A stretch of 27,215 nucleotides of DNA from NCBI RefSeq assembly GCF_000159955.1, contig NZ_GG695970.1, positions 253,516 to 280,730 on the forward strand. Direction: 5' to 3'. A program made the position numbers and the translations under genes. The notes beneath the pieces are model-generated. The model did no database searches, was not told where the DNA came from, and was given only the letters and a program-made list of their open reading frames with translations. This document shows, one piece after another, positions 16,173 through 23,839 of this stretch (its first letter is position 1; the number at the start of each line of letters is the position of its first letter). The stretch comes from Paenibacillus sp. oral taxon 786 str. D14 (GTDB lineage Bacteria > Bacillota > Bacilli > Paenibacillales > Paenibacillaceae).

Positions 16173-16820
16173 ATGGCCAATACACATACGTATGACCGCC
16201 GTGAGGAAATTGCCAACGCGATCACTCACGGCATCGGCGCCTTGCTCAGTGTGGCAGGATTAGTGCTGTTGATCGTTTTTTCCAGCATGAAGGGCACAGC
16301 TTGGCACGTTGTCAGCTTTACAATATATGGTGCAAGCATGCTGCTGTTATACCTATGCTCGACCCTCGTGCACAGCTTCAAGGAAGGGAAACTGAAGGAT
16401 TTGTTCGAATTTTTCGACCATTCCTCGATTTACATTTACATCGCGGGGACGTATACCCCGTTTCTGCTGGTAGCCGTTAGGGGACCGCTTGGCTGGAGCC
16501 TGTTTGGCACCGTCTGGGGGATCGCGCTGCTTGGCGTTGTGTTTAAAGCCTTTTTCGTCAAAAGATTCCTGTTCCTATCGACGTTTTTCTACTTGATTAT
16601 GGGCTGGTTAATCGTGATTGCCTGGGGACCGCTGACCGCGGCGATGCCGCATCAAGGGATCGTCCTGCTGGTTGCAGGCGGGCTGGCGTATACGCTGGGA
16701 ACGATATTTTATGTCTGGCGCGGATTTCCTTATCACCATGCGATCTGGCATCTGTTCGTCCTCGGCGGCAGCGTAACGCATTTCTTTGCGATATTGCTGT
16801 ATCTCTTGCCGAATCATTAA
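16173..16820 (+). CDS. Haemolysin III / PAQR-family membrane protein
   Basis: This is a 215-aa polytopic protein with seven hydrophobic segments. The family metal-site motifs are all present: THGIG near 18-22, S63-TLVH67, F81-D82-H83 in the segment before YIYIAGTYTPF, and H189-AIWH193 near the C-terminus. The family (Bacillus YplQ, E. coli TrhA/YqfA) is related to adiponectin receptors and is tied to membrane-lipid homeostasis. The haemolysin name comes from B. cereus and may not reflect its role. The ATG at 16173 follows AGGAGGTGA. It is a single gene with its own terminator. Confidence 0.93.
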   Translation: MANTHTYDRREEIANAITHGIGALLSVAGLVLLIVFSSMKGTAWHVVSFTIYGASMLLLYLCSTLVHSFKEGKLKDLFEFFDHSSIYIYIAGTYTPFLLVAVRGPLGWSLFGTVWGIALLGVVFKAFFVKRFLFLSTFFYLIMGWLIVIAWGPLTAAMPHQGIVLLVAGGLAYTLGTIFYVWRGFPYHHAIWHLFVLGGSVTHFFAILLYLLPNH

Positions 16821-16834
16821 GAGAACTAGGCGTC

Positions 16835-16869
16835 AAGCCGCTTTCCGAAGCACTGGGAGCGGCTTTTTT
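16835..16869 (+). terminator. Intrinsic terminator of the PAQR gene
   Basis: AAGCCGCT (16835-16842) and AGCGGCTT (16858-16865) form the stem, followed by a T-run to 16869. Confidence 0.9.
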
Positions 16870-16921
16870 GCATAGAACAGCGGCTTTGGCTATGTCCTGA
16901 ACTGATGTTAAGGAAAAGTGC

Positions 16922-16950
16922 TTGACATCCATCTCGGCATTCGGTATCAT
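16922..16950 (+). promoter_or_regulatory. SigmaA promoter of ylxM-ffh-rpsP-khpA
   Basis: TTGACA at 16922-16927 and TATCAT at 16945-16950 with the ideal 17-base spacer. Confidence 0.88.
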
Positions 16951-17002
16951 AGGAAAAGTTGATGCCTGTAAAGTGTTTTTCCTTGACGGAGGGGGTGCCC
17001 AG

Positions 17003-17356
17003 ATGAGTCAGGAGAATAGGCTTGAGAAGACAAACCGGATCAACCTTTTGTTTGACTTCTATGAAGCGCTGCTGACGGAGAAGCAGCAGACGTTCTTGAA
17101 ATATTATTTTCTCGATGATTTCTCGCTGGGCGAAATTGCCGCTGAGTTCGAGATCAGCCGTCAGGCGGTTTATGAGCATATCAAACGGGCGGAAGGCATG
17201 CTGGAAACGTACGAGGAGAAGCTGGGTCTGCTGAAGAAGCACGAAGCGCGGAGCCTCGTGTTGTCCCGGTTAGGGCAGCTGGTCGAAGACAGCGACATGT
17301 CCCCGTTACATAAAGAAACCGCAAGAAATTTGCTTCGCGAGGCGGAGCAATTGTAA
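17003..17356 (+). CDS. ylxM: YlxM, sigma-70 region-4-like helix-turn-helix protein (UPF0122)
   Basis: This is a 117-aa protein of the YlxM/UPF0122 family, almost always found directly before ffh and reported to aid signal recognition particle function in streptococci. It carries the family sequence [20 protein letters not shown], then a helix-turn-helix at about 38-65 ([20 protein letters not shown]) like sigma region 4. ATG 17003 was chosen because GGAGGGGGTG precedes it and the family starts here. Upstream in-frame codons overlap the promoter. ffh follows 51 bases later. Confidence 0.95.
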   Translation: MSQENRLEKTNRINLLFDFYEALLTEKQQTFLKYYFLDDFSLGEIAAEFEISRQAVYEHIKRAEGMLETYEEKLGLLKKHEARSLVLSRLGQLVEDSDMSPLHKETARNLLREAEQL

Positions 17357-17407
17357 GATGACAATAGGAATACGGAACGATTCTTATAGAGATGGAGGTG
17401 ACGAGGT

Positions 17408-18784
17408 ATGGCATTTGAAGGTTTGACAAGCCGTTTACAGAGCGTGTTCAGCAAGCTTCGCGGCAAGGGCAAAGTTTCCGAGGACGATGTGAACGAAGCG
17501 ATGCGTGAGGTTCGCCTCGCGTTGCTGGAAGCGGACGTCAACTTTAAAGTCGTCAAGGAATTCATCGCCAAGGTGAAGGAGAAGGCGGTCGGCAAAGAGG
17601 TGATGGACAGCTTTACGCCGGGCATGGTCATCATCGATATCGTCAACAAAGAGCTGACCGAGCTGATGGGCGGAAGCCAAGCCAAGCTGGCTCGCAGCAA
17701 TCGGCCACCAACTGTCGTGATGATGGCGGGTCTGCAAGGGGCTGGGAAGACGACAACCTCGGCGAAGCTGGCCAAGCTGCTGCTGAAGGAGAATCACCGG
17801 CCGCTGCTGGTCGCAGGGGACATTTACCGTCCGGCGGCAATCAAGCAGCTGCAGGTGCTCGGCGAGCAGATCAAAGTGCCGGTGTTTACGTTGCCGGAGG
17901 GCAACAGCCCGGTTGAAATTGCCCGTCAGGCGCTGCAGCATGCGAAGGATAACGGCAACGACTATGTGTTGATCGATACCGCAGGCCGGCTGCATGTGGA
18001 CGAAGAGCTGATGGAGGAGCTGCGGCAAATCCATGAAGTGACGAACCCGGACGAGGTCTTGCTCGTGGTGGACGCCATGACCGGTCAGGACGCGGTTAAC
18101 GTTGCGGAGAGCTTCAATCAACAGCTGACGCTCACCGGCGTCGTGTTGACCAAGCTCGACGGCGATACCCGCGGCGGTGCGGCGTTGTCGGTTAAGGCCG
18201 TAACCGGCTGTCCGATCAAGTTTGCCGCGCTTGGCGAGAAGATCGATGCGCTGGAACCGTTCCATCCGGAACGGATGGCATCGCGGATTCTTGGCATGGG
18301 CGACATGCTGTCGCTGATTGAGAAAGCCCAAGCCAACATCGACGCGGAAAAAGCGAAGGAAATGGAACGGAAAATGCGCAATGCGGAGTTTACGTTCGAG
18401 GATTTCCTGGAGCAAATGGAGCAGGTGAAGAAGCTGGGCCCGCTGGATCAGCTCATGGACATGATCCCCGGCATGGGCAAGATGAAGCAGATGCAGAACG
18501 TCAAGGTGGACGAGAAGCAAATGAGCCGGGTAGAGGCCATCGTGCATTCGATGACCAAAGAGGAGAAGCAGAATCCCGATATGATCAATCACAGCCGGCG
18601 CAAACGGATCGCTGCAGGCAGCGGAACCACGCTCGCCGACGTCAACCGCTTGATCAAGCAATTTGACGAGATGCGCCGTGTGATGAAGCAGTTCTCCGAC
18701 ATGATGGGGCCGAAAGGCAAAGGCAACAAAATGTTAAAGCAATTAAGCAAGGCTGGCAAAGGGATGAGATTCCCTTTCCGTTAA
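17408..18784 (+). CDS. ffh: Signal recognition particle GTPase Ffh
   Basis: This is a 458-aa protein that binds signal sequences on nascent chains and delivers them to FtsY. The N domain is at 1 to about 90. The G domain has P-loop GLQGAGKTT (108-116), DTAGR near 192 and TKLDGDTRGG near 247. The methionine-rich M domain from about 300 binds SRP RNA and signal peptides (LMDMIPGMGKMKQMQ). The C-terminal SGTTLADVNRLIKQF is family-typical. The ATG follows GGAGGTGACGAGGT. It is the second gene of the operon. Confidence 0.98.
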   Translation: MAFEGLTSRLQSVFSKLRGKGKVSEDDVNEAMREVRLALLEADVNFKVVKEFIAKVKEKAVGKEVMDSFTPGMVIIDIVNKELTELMGGSQAKLARSNRPPTVVMMAGLQGAGKTTTSAKLAKLLLKENHRPLLVAGDIYRPAAIKQLQVLGEQIKVPVFTLPEGNSPVEIARQALQHAKDNGNDYVLIDTAGRLHVDEELMEELRQIHEVTNPDEVLLVVDAMTGQDAVNVAESFNQQLTLTGVVLTKLDGDTRGGAALSVKAVTGCPIKFAALGEKIDALEPFHPERMASRILGMGDMLSLIEKAQANIDAEKAKEMERKMRNAEFTFEDFLEQMEQVKKLGPLDQLMDMIPGMGKMKQMQNVKVDEKQMSRVEAIVHSMTKEEKQNPDMINHSRRKRIAAGSGTTLADVNRLIKQFDEMRRVMKQFSDMMGPKGKGNKMLKQLSKAGKGMRFPFR

Positions 18785-18822
18785 TCGATAGCAAGGTTCA
18801 TTCTTAGAAGGAGGTGAATTTC

Positions 18823-19095
18823 GTGGCAGTTCGTATTCGTTTGAAACGTATTGGTGCTCATAAAGCTCCTTTCTACCGTATCGTGGTTTCGAATTCCCGT
18901 TCCCCGCGTGACGGTCGTTTTATCGAGGAGATTGGTTACTACAACCCGGTTGCTGAGCCGGCCGTAGTCAACATCGATGAAGAGAAAGCATTGAAATGGC
19001 TCCAAGACGGTGCACAAGCATCCGATACCGTTCGCAATCTGCTGAGCAAAGCAGGCGTTATGAAGAAATTCCATGAGCTTAGACAGCAGAAATAA
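18823..19095 (+). CDS. rpsP: 30S ribosomal protein S16
   Basis: This is a 90-aa protein of the small subunit body. It starts [20 protein letters not shown] and contains [18 protein letters not shown], both diagnostic. The start is GTG 18823, with AAGGAGGTGA six bases upstream; an in-frame upstream codon at 18814 lies inside that ribosome site. It is placed between ffh and khpA. Confidence 0.98.
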   Translation: MAVRIRLKRIGAHKAPFYRIVVSNSRSPRDGRFIEEIGYYNPVAEPAVVNIDEEKALKWLQDGAQASDTVRNLLSKAGVMKKFHELRQQK

Positions 19096-19117
19096 TTGCT
19101 GATTCGGAGGGTCGTAA

Positions 19118-19348
19118 ATGGAACAATTAGTCGGCGTTATTGCGAAGGCTCTTGTTGATCATCCGGACGACGTGCGCGTAGATGTCGTGGAGAAGGACCA
19201 CCTGATTGTGTATGAGCTTTCCGTACATCCCGACGATGTAGGGAAGGTTATTGGCAAGCAGGGGAGAATCGCCAAGGCGCTTCGCACCGTCGTAGCATCG
19301 GCAGCGGTCAAGATGGATAAGCGGGTCACCGTGGATATCATGTCTTGA
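19118..19348 (+). CDS. khpA: KH-domain RNA-binding protein KhpA
   Basis: This is a 76-aa single KH domain (Bacillus YlqC). The RNA-contact loop GKQG lies at 46-49 in VIGKQGRIAKALR. KhpA pairs with KhpB/Jag in streptococci and affects cell length and division through RNA binding; its role here is inferred from that. The ATG follows GGAGGGTC. It is the last gene before a strong terminator. Confidence 0.95.
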   Translation: MEQLVGVIAKALVDHPDDVRVDVVEKDHLIVYELSVHPDDVGKVIGKQGRIAKALRTVVASAAVKMDKRVTVDIMS

Positions 19349-19377
19349 ACGGTAACTTCATAATGGTAGACGAAAGC

Positions 19378-19406
19378 GGGTTAGGATGTTTGTCCTAGCC
19401 CTTTTT
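19378..19406 (+). terminator. Intrinsic terminator of the ffh operon
   Basis: GGGTTAGGA (19378-19386) and TCCTAGCCC (19393-19401) form a 9-bp stem with a TGTTTG loop, then five T. An outer ACGAAA/TTTCGT pairing adds to it. It separates khpA from rimM, although the gap has no clear new promoter. Confidence 0.92.
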
Positions 19407-19486
19407 CGTACATGCTGAAGCAGAAGGATCCTGGCAGTTAGGACAAGCTGCGAGTATGACGAGGAGATAGCACTTGGGAGGTTAAT

Positions 19487-20005
19487 ATGTCGGATTCATT
19501 GTTAACGGTAGGCAAAATCGTAAATACACACGGGATACGCGGGGAGCTTCGCGTGCTGTTGCAGACGGACTTTCCGGAGGTGCGCTTTGCTCCGAAAAGC
19601 CGGCTTCTGATCGTTCATCCCGAAACCGGGGAACGGCTGGAGGTCACCGTACAATCGGCGCGGCCTTACAAACAGATGTATATTGTCAAATTCGTCGAAT
19701 TCTCCAACATCAACGATGTGGAAAGGTTCAAAGGCCGTGACTTGAAGGTGAGCAAGGCGGAATCGGTGGAGCTTCCGGAAAACGAATATTATTTCCATGA
19801 AATCATCGGCTGCAGAGTTGTTTCCGATGAGGGGGAAGAGTTAGGTGAAATCGTGGAGATTTTGCGGCCCGGCGCCAATGACGTTTGGGTGGCCAAGCTG
19901 CCAAACGGTAAACAGCTGCTGCTTCCGGTGATCGATGACGTTGTATTGGACGTCAACGTGAAGGAGAAAATCATTACAGTGCATATGATGGAAGGACTGT
20001 TGTAG
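19487..20005 (+). CDS. rimM: Ribosome maturation factor RimM
   Basis: This is a 172-aa factor that binds S19 and helps assemble the 30S head. The N-terminal barrel domain starts [18 protein letters not shown]. The C-terminal PRC-barrel from about 98 contains [12 protein letters not shown] and ANDVWVAK. The ATG follows GGGAGG with suitable spacing. trmD starts one base after the stop, so the two are coupled. Confidence 0.97.
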   Translation: MSDSLLTVGKIVNTHGIRGELRVLLQTDFPEVRFAPKSRLLIVHPETGERLEVTVQSARPYKQMYIVKFVEFSNINDVERFKGRDLKVSKAESVELPENEYYFHEIIGCRVVSDEGEELGEIVEILRPGANDVWVAKLPNGKQLLLPVIDDVVLDVNVKEKIITVHMMEGLL

Positions 20006-20006
20006 G

Positions 20007-20831
20007 ATGCGCGTGGATGTGTTGACCTTGTTTCCTGAAATGTTCGCCGGCGTATTTGGCAGCAGCATCCTCGGCAAAGCTCAGGACAAGGGCATTGTGT
20101 CATTCAACGCCATTAACTTCCGGGACTACGCGGGTAATAAACACGGGACCGTCGATGACACGCCTTATGGCGGCGGCGGAGGGATGGTGCTGAAGCCGGA
20201 ACCGATTTTTCGTGCGGTTGAAGATTTGCTTGGACGGGAGGTTGATGGGGAAACCGGAGATACAGTGAAAGATCCGGCAGCTGCTGCAGAACCTGACCTG
20301 ACGCCAAACCCTTCCGTTCGTCCACCGCGCATTATCCTGATGTGTCCGCAAGGCGAGACGTTTACGCAAAAGAAGGCGGAAGAATTGGCCCAGGAAGATC
20401 ACCTGATCTTTATTTGCGGCCATTATGAAGGATACGACGAACGGATTCGCCAGCATTTGGTCACCGACGAGTTATCGATCGGCGATTATGTGCTGACCGG
20501 CGGCGAGCTGCCGGCGATGGTTGTCATCGACAGTGTGACGCGCCTGCTGCCCGGGGTGTTAGGCAATGAAACAAGCGCGGTCACCGATTCGTTTAGCACC
20601 GGACTGCTGGAATACCCGCATTACACACGTCCCGTTGAGTTTCGCGGCTGGAGAGTGCCGGATATTCTGCTCAGTGGACATCATGCCAACGTCGATGAAT
20701 GGCGGCGCAAGGAAGCGTTACGGCGGACGTGGGAGCGACGCCCCGATCTGCTTGAGAAGGTGGAGTTATCCCCTAAGGACTTGCGCTGGCTGGAAGAAAT
20801 CAAAGCTAATGCTCCGAAAGGGAAGGATTAA
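20007..20831 (+). CDS. trmD: tRNA (guanine-N1)-methyltransferase TrmD
   Basis: This is a 274-aa SPOUT methyltransferase that makes m1G37 in tRNAs read by GNN-type anticodon contexts, including proline tRNAs, preventing +1 frameshifts. [42 protein letters not shown] and [15 protein letters not shown] are present, covering the S-adenosylmethionine knot. It is about 25-30 residues longer than Bacillus TrmD because of an acidic, alanine- and proline-rich insert at about residues 76-104, before [13 protein letters not shown]. The last 26 bases overlap the end of the convergent deacetylase gene. Confidence 0.97.
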   Translation: MRVDVLTLFPEMFAGVFGSSILGKAQDKGIVSFNAINFRDYAGNKHGTVDDTPYGGGGGMVLKPEPIFRAVEDLLGREVDGETGDTVKDPAAAAEPDLTPNPSVRPPRIILMCPQGETFTQKKAEELAQEDHLIFICGHYEGYDERIRQHLVTDELSIGDYVLTGGELPAMVVIDSVTRLLPGVLGNETSAVTDSFSTGLLEYPHYTRPVEFRGWRVPDILLSGHHANVDEWRRKEALRRTWERRPDLLEKVELSPKDLRWLEEIKANAPKGKD

Positions 20832-21732
20832 GTAACTTCTCCATGTCTGTGTCCGATGTGACCGTTAAGCGGTTTAAAGCCATTAACCGGTCACCGGGTT
20901 GAACAAAGCCCTGGCGAACGGTGAAAGCCATGCGGTAGCCGTTCTCCTGCAGCTCATAAATCATCTGTTGGGATTTCTCGCCATACGGGTAAGCAAAGTA
21001 AGGAGAGTCGACCCCATTTTCCTTCATCTTGTCGATATCGGCTTGGATCAACGTGGAGTCTAGCCCTGCGGATGCAGCAACCCCGCATTTTTGAAAGCCT
21101 TTGTAATGCAGATTGTACGTGTGGCTGTGAAACTCGAATACATCGCGCGCAGCATGGATTTCTTCCTTTGAAAGATACGTTTTCTTCGTGGGATCAAAGT
21201 TTTGGGTTTCTTCTTCGATTTTACTGCCGATGACAAAGATGGCTGCTTTAAATCCATAGGTTTTGAGAATCGGATAAGCGTAAATATAGTTATTTTGATA
21301 GCCGTCATCAAAGGTAATCACCACGCTCTTGGCCGGCAGGGAGATTTGTCCTCTGACGTATTGTTCAAGTTCGCTTAAAGAGGCGGTATAATACCCCTGC
21401 TCATGCAGATAGGCCATCTCTGCTTCAAAAGCCTCAAGATTGATGATGGATTTGTTGCCAGGCTCTTGATTGTATTGCTTCGGGGTTATGTAATGATACA
21501 TCAGTACGGGCACTTGTGCGGCGGTGCCTGGGGCAACCGCAAAGTCCTTCGGCAGGGTGGGATATTCCTCATGCTTCGCATGGCTTGAAGTAAACACCTT
21601 CGTTTTTACCATATCCCATGTGGTACAAGCCTTACGGGCCATTACCGTATTCGGATGGGTCACTGCGGCCGAATACACAAAAATCGAAATTGCTGCGAAA
21701 AATAGTACATACTTTGCTAATCTTCTTCTCAT
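20806..21732 (-). CDS. Membrane-anchored polysaccharide deacetylase (NodB/CE4 family)
   Basis: This is a 308-aa exported enzyme. An N-terminal hydrophobic segment (about 7-24) after MRRRLAK suggests a signal anchor. The CE4 motifs are TFDDG (140-144, with D142 and D143 as base and metal ligand), HSH (202-204, metal histidines) and FAYPYG (246-251). Likely substrates are N-acetylated sugars of peptidoglycan or an extracellular polysaccharide; the target is not readable. The start ATG 21732 has a weak context, with GGAG only two bases away and AGGAG at 12. It ends inside trmD with a 26-bp tail-to-tail overlap. Confidence 0.92.
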   Translation of the reverse strand: MRRRLAKYVLFFAAISIFVYSAAVTHPNTVMARKACTTWDMVKTKVFTSSHAKHEEYPTLPKDFAVAPGTAAQVPVLMYHYITPKQYNQEPGNKSIINLEAFEAEMAYLHEQGYYTASLSELEQYVRGQISLPAKSVVITFDDGYQNNYIYAYPILKTYGFKAAIFVIGSKIEEETQNFDPTKKTYLSKEEIHAARDVFEFHSHTYNLHYKGFQKCGVAASAGLDSTLIQADIDKMKENGVDSPYFAYPYGEKSQQMIYELQENGYRMAFTVRQGFVQPGDRLMALNRLTVTSDTDMEKLLNPSLSEH

Positions 21733-21823
21733 TTCTCCACAAACTCCTATTTTTCTCTATTAGATCTATTTTATTCGCTCTCTCCAAAAAAGTGGTTACG
21801 ATTTGTTAGCCTACATCAAAACC

Positions 21824-21854
21824 AAAAACCCCCGGTAGATTTACCGAGGGTTTT
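21824..21854 (-). terminator. Terminator of the stalk-domain gene
   Basis: On the minus strand AAAACCCTCGGTA pairs with TACCGGGGGTTTTT around an AATC loop, just after the stop of the 21857-22381 gene. The other strand also ends in TTTT, so it could work both ways. Confidence 0.88.
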
Positions 21855-21856
21855 GC

Positions 21857-22381
21857 TTATTCGAATGATTCGACGATATATCCGGCGGCGATGACGTCTT
21901 TTTTGCTTAACACAATCGACCCCAGCTCTTTCTTAACAGTGATCAAATGAGACTTGTTCGTAACGACAGAAGTCGTTTCTCCATCCTTAAGGTTTGCGGC
22001 ATTAAGGCTAAATGCGGTTTCGCCTCCCGCGCGAACAACGTATACATTGGCGGTATCTTCAGATTGCGAAGCGGAAAGGCGCGGGTTTGCAGCGATCAGA
22101 TCGGATAAGGTGATCCATTCCTTCTTTGAACTGAACGAAATCGTTTTGGTCGCACCATCGTAGGTTGTGCTGTAATTAAACAAGCTTGCGGCTTCACGAA
22201 TCGGGACATAAGTCGTTCCATTAAAGACCAGCGCATCCGCGGTCAGCTTGGTTTGCCCATTCACCACGTAATTGAAGTATTTGATGGTCGCTTTGACCGT
22301 TTTTACCGCAGGAGCAGCCCCCGCCACGGATGCCGAGCCAATTAAGGCACACGCCGTAACCGCGAGTACGAACTTTTTCAT
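21857..22381 (-). CDS. Secreted protein with copper-amine-oxidase N-terminal (stalk) domain
   Basis: This is a 174-aa protein. A signal peptide occupies residues 1-23 (MKKFVLAVTACALIGSASVAGA). A stalk-type motif follows, with ADALVFNGTTYVPIREAASL near 48-67 and YDGATKTISF. The rest (about 90-174) is of unknown function and contains WITLSDLIAANPRL. Despite the domain name no copper or amine-oxidase catalytic residues are present; such domains are surface or spore-associated modules in paenibacilli. The ATG follows GGAGGG with 7-base spacing. The same domain type occurs in the hydrolase at 9730. Confidence 0.88.
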   Translation of the reverse strand: MKKFVLAVTACALIGSASVAGAAPAVKTVKATIKYFNYVVNGQTKLTADALVFNGTTYVPIREAASLFNYSTTYDGATKTISFSSKKEWITLSDLIAANPRLSASQSEDTANVYVVRAGGETAFSLNAANLKDGETTSVVTNKSHLITVKKELGSIVLSKKDVIAAGYIVESFE

Positions 22382-22515
22382 TCGATTCCCTCCAATCGAT
22401 TATCGTCCTTTAAAAATATTACATAGAAGCTTATCTAATGATATAGGATTTGTGGGTTATTTTGCTGGGAGCAGATCGGACGAAGGGACTAGCCCTAATC
22501 CAAGAGAGATTGGGT

Positions 22516-22533
22516 CTTAGGCTTGCGCCTAAG
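22516..22533. other. Perfect 7-bp hairpin in the gap before the tRNA
   Basis: CTTAGGC / GCCTAAG with a TTGC loop. It has no T-run and lies just upstream of the -35 of the tRNA promoter. Its role is unknown. Confidence 0.5.
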
Positions 22534-22536
22534 CTC

Positions 22537-22566
22537 TTGCGAGGGTGCGCGCTTATGGCTTATAAT
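22537..22566 (+). promoter_or_regulatory. Promoter of the tRNA-Pro transcript
   Basis: TTGCGA (22537-22542), an 18-base spacer, and perfect TATAAT (22561-22566). The transcript would start near 22573, 59 bases before the tRNA. Confidence 0.82.
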
Positions 22567-22587
22567 GGAACTACGCGATTGACATAA

Positions 22588-22616
22588 GGTTAACGTTGAA
22601 CGGCAAATCGTTAACC
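22588..22616 (+). repeat. Inverted repeat in the tRNA-Pro leader
   Basis: GGTTAACG (22588-22595) and CGTTAACC (22609-22616) pair perfectly around a 13-base loop. It is either an RNA hairpin removed in 5' processing or a protein-binding palindrome downstream of the start site. Confidence 0.75.
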
Positions 22617-22631
22617 ACCATGAGTGATTAT

Positions 22632-22705
22632 CGGGGTATGGCGCAGTCAGGTAGCGCGCACCCTTGGGGTGGGTGAGGCCGTGGGTTCGAATCCCGCTAC
22701 TCCGA
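22632..22705 (+). tRNA. tRNA-Pro (anticodon GGG)
   Basis: A full cloverleaf of 74 bases. The acceptor stem CGGGGTA/TACTCCG has one G-U pair, with discriminator A at 22705. The D stem is GCGC/GCGC. The anticodon stem CACCC/GGGTG holds the loop TTGGGGT, so the anticodon is GGG and reads CCC and CCU. The T stem GTGGG/CCCGC has loop TTCGAAT. The 3' CCA is not encoded. G37 follows the anticodon, making it a TrmD substrate, and trmD lies 1.8 kb upstream. Confidence 0.96.
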
Positions 22706-22719
22706 TCTTTAGCAAACCG

Positions 22720-22763
22720 AAGGAACAGGCAAATTTCAATTGAATTTTGCCTGTTCCTTTTTT
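22720..22763 (+). terminator. Intrinsic terminator of tRNA-Pro
   Basis: A 14-bp perfect stem, AAGGAACAGGCAAA with its complement ending in GTTCCTT, runs into a T-run ending at 22763. Confidence 0.95.
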
Positions 22764-22872
22764 ATACCGCGCAAGCTATCAAGACAGTTGCCTCAAACCG
22801 TTAGTCGCCCATACCGTTCGTCCACTGCTCTCATACTATGCATTAGCTTGCATAAGGAAGGGGAACAAGGGA

Positions 22873-23133
22873 ATGGAAGAGATATATTATAATTGCTTAC
22901 AATGCATGGGGAAGCGTGTTCGGATTTTAACCCGTGATGGGGCTGTACACGAAGGCACGATTGTGAAGGTTGACCGGAACAACGTATATTTAAAAAAATC
23001 GGGGAAAGGCCGGGCTCAAATCTCGGCATTTTATCCGCCCTACTATGGTGGCTACGGGTACGGTCCTTATGGAGCGGCCGACGAAATTTTGACGCTGAGC
23101 CTGTTCACGCTCTTGGCGATTGCTTTAATTTAA
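22873..23133 (+). CDS. Small protein with possible Sm/SH3-like fold and Gly-Tyr tract (86 aa)
   Basis: I do not recognise a named family. Residues 1-45 (starting MEEIYYNCLQCMGKRVRILT and continuing DGAVHEGTIVKVDRNNVYL) have the pattern of a small beta-barrel of the Sm or SH3 type. Next comes a Gly/Tyr/Pro tract at 54-68 (YPPYYGGYGYGPYG) like those of spore-coat proteins. A hydrophobic C-terminus at 71-86 could insert in a membrane. ATG 22873 was chosen because AAGGGGAACAAGGGA precedes it and upstream in-frame sequence runs back into the tRNA terminator. It stands alone with its own terminator. A spore-coat or envelope role is inference only. Confidence 0.78.
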   Translation: MEEIYYNCLQCMGKRVRILTRDGAVHEGTIVKVDRNNVYLKKSGKGRAQISAFYPPYYGGYGYGPYGAADEILTLSLFTLLAIALI

Positions 23134-23146
23134 GGTTAAAACGTTC

Positions 23147-23174
23147 GCCTCCAAGGGATTGGAGGCATTTTTTT
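23147..23174 (+). terminator. Intrinsic terminator of the 86-aa gene
   Basis: GCCTCCAA/TTGGAGGC with a GGGA loop, followed by A and seven T. Confidence 0.95.
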
Positions 23175-23245
23175 GTTCAAAATCGGATAAGATAAATTTA
23201 AGGATATCCCCTGTTAACCCTTGCGTTGTTAACCTTATATTTTTC

Positions 23246-23274
23246 TTGCGAAGCCTATGAGATTATGGTACAAT
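23246..23274 (+). promoter_or_regulatory. Promoter of rplS
   Basis: TTGCGA (23246-23251), a 17-base spacer, and TACAAT (23269-23274). Transcription should start near 23281, just before the L19 leader. Confidence 0.85.
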
Positions 23275-23289
23275 TCAATTTGTTGTGAA

Positions 23290-23353
23290 TTCGGTGGTCC
23301 GCTGCGGATGATGAAGAAGAACAAGAGGTTCTTTGGAAGAGGCATGAACACCT
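23290..23353 (+). promoter_or_regulatory. L19 ribosomal protein leader
   Basis: The leader contains GGTGGTCCGCTGCGGA, with a TCCG/CGGA hairpin. A second hairpin AGAAC/GTTCT follows, and a closing segment GGCATGAACACC whose CACC can pair with the early GGTG. This matches what I recall of the L19 leader family of Bacilli, thought to let L19 regulate its own mRNA. It ends 22 bases before rplS. Confidence 0.75.
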
Positions 23354-23375
23354 GAGTGGAAGGAGGGAGTCCTAG

Positions 23376-23720
23376 ATGAATATCGTACAAGCGATTACGC
23401 AAGAACAGCTTCGCAAGGATATTCCGAGCTTTCGTCCTGGTGACACTTTGAAAGTGTACGTTAAGGTTATCGAGGGATCTCGTGAACGTGTCCAATTGTT
23501 CGAAGGTGTTGTGATTAAGCGTCGTGGCGGCGGAATTAGCGAAACTTTTACGGTTCGTAAAATTTCGAACGGTGTAGGCGTGGAAAGAACTTTCCCGCTT
23601 CATTCCCCGAAAATCGATAAAATCGAAGTGGCTCGCCGTGGTAAAGTGCGTCGTGCGAAGTTGTATTATCTTCGTGAACTTCGCGGTAAAGCAGCGAGAA
23701 TTAAAGAAGTACGTCGTTAA
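23376..23720 (+). CDS. rplS: 50S ribosomal protein L19
   Basis: This is a 114-aa protein at the 30S-50S interface. It starts [20 protein letters not shown] and contains [20 protein letters not shown] and the basic tail [20 protein letters not shown], all diagnostic. ATG 23376 follows GGAAGGAGGG. It is transcribed alone here from its own promoter and leader, rather than directly after trmD as in Bacillus. Confidence 0.98.
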   Translation: MNIVQAITQEQLRKDIPSFRPGDTLKVYVKVIEGSRERVQLFEGVVIKRRGGGISETFTVRKISNGVGVERTFPLHSPKIDKIEVARRGKVRRAKLYYLRELRGKAARIKEVRR

Positions 23721-23737
23721 TTTTTCGTTAACGAAGA

Positions 23738-23772
23738 GGGGGCTTGTATCCAATCAAGCCCCTTTGCTTTTT
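23738..23772 (+). terminator. Intrinsic terminator of rplS
   Basis: GGGGCTTG (23739-23746) and CAAGCCCC (23755-23762), then TTTGCTTTTT. Confidence 0.9.
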
Positions 23773-23839
23773 CTTCGGGAAGTTTCGAGATTCACTACCT
23801 CCAGTACATATTTTATGAGATAAGGAGAGGTCACGATCC

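Noticed and set aside
17435..18661. Open frame of 408 codons antisense to ffh
   Set aside because: It lies wholly inside ffh, whose frame is unmistakable; the His- and Leu-rich product has no recognisable domain.
22632..22763. Possible integration site at the tRNA-Pro 3' end
   Set aside because: No second copy of the tRNA 3' end and no integrase gene are present in the window.
22771..22851. 8-bp inverted repeat GCAAGCTA / TAGCTTGC 65 bases apart
   Set aside because: Long spacing and short arms make chance likely; no attachment-site duplication was seen beside the tRNA.
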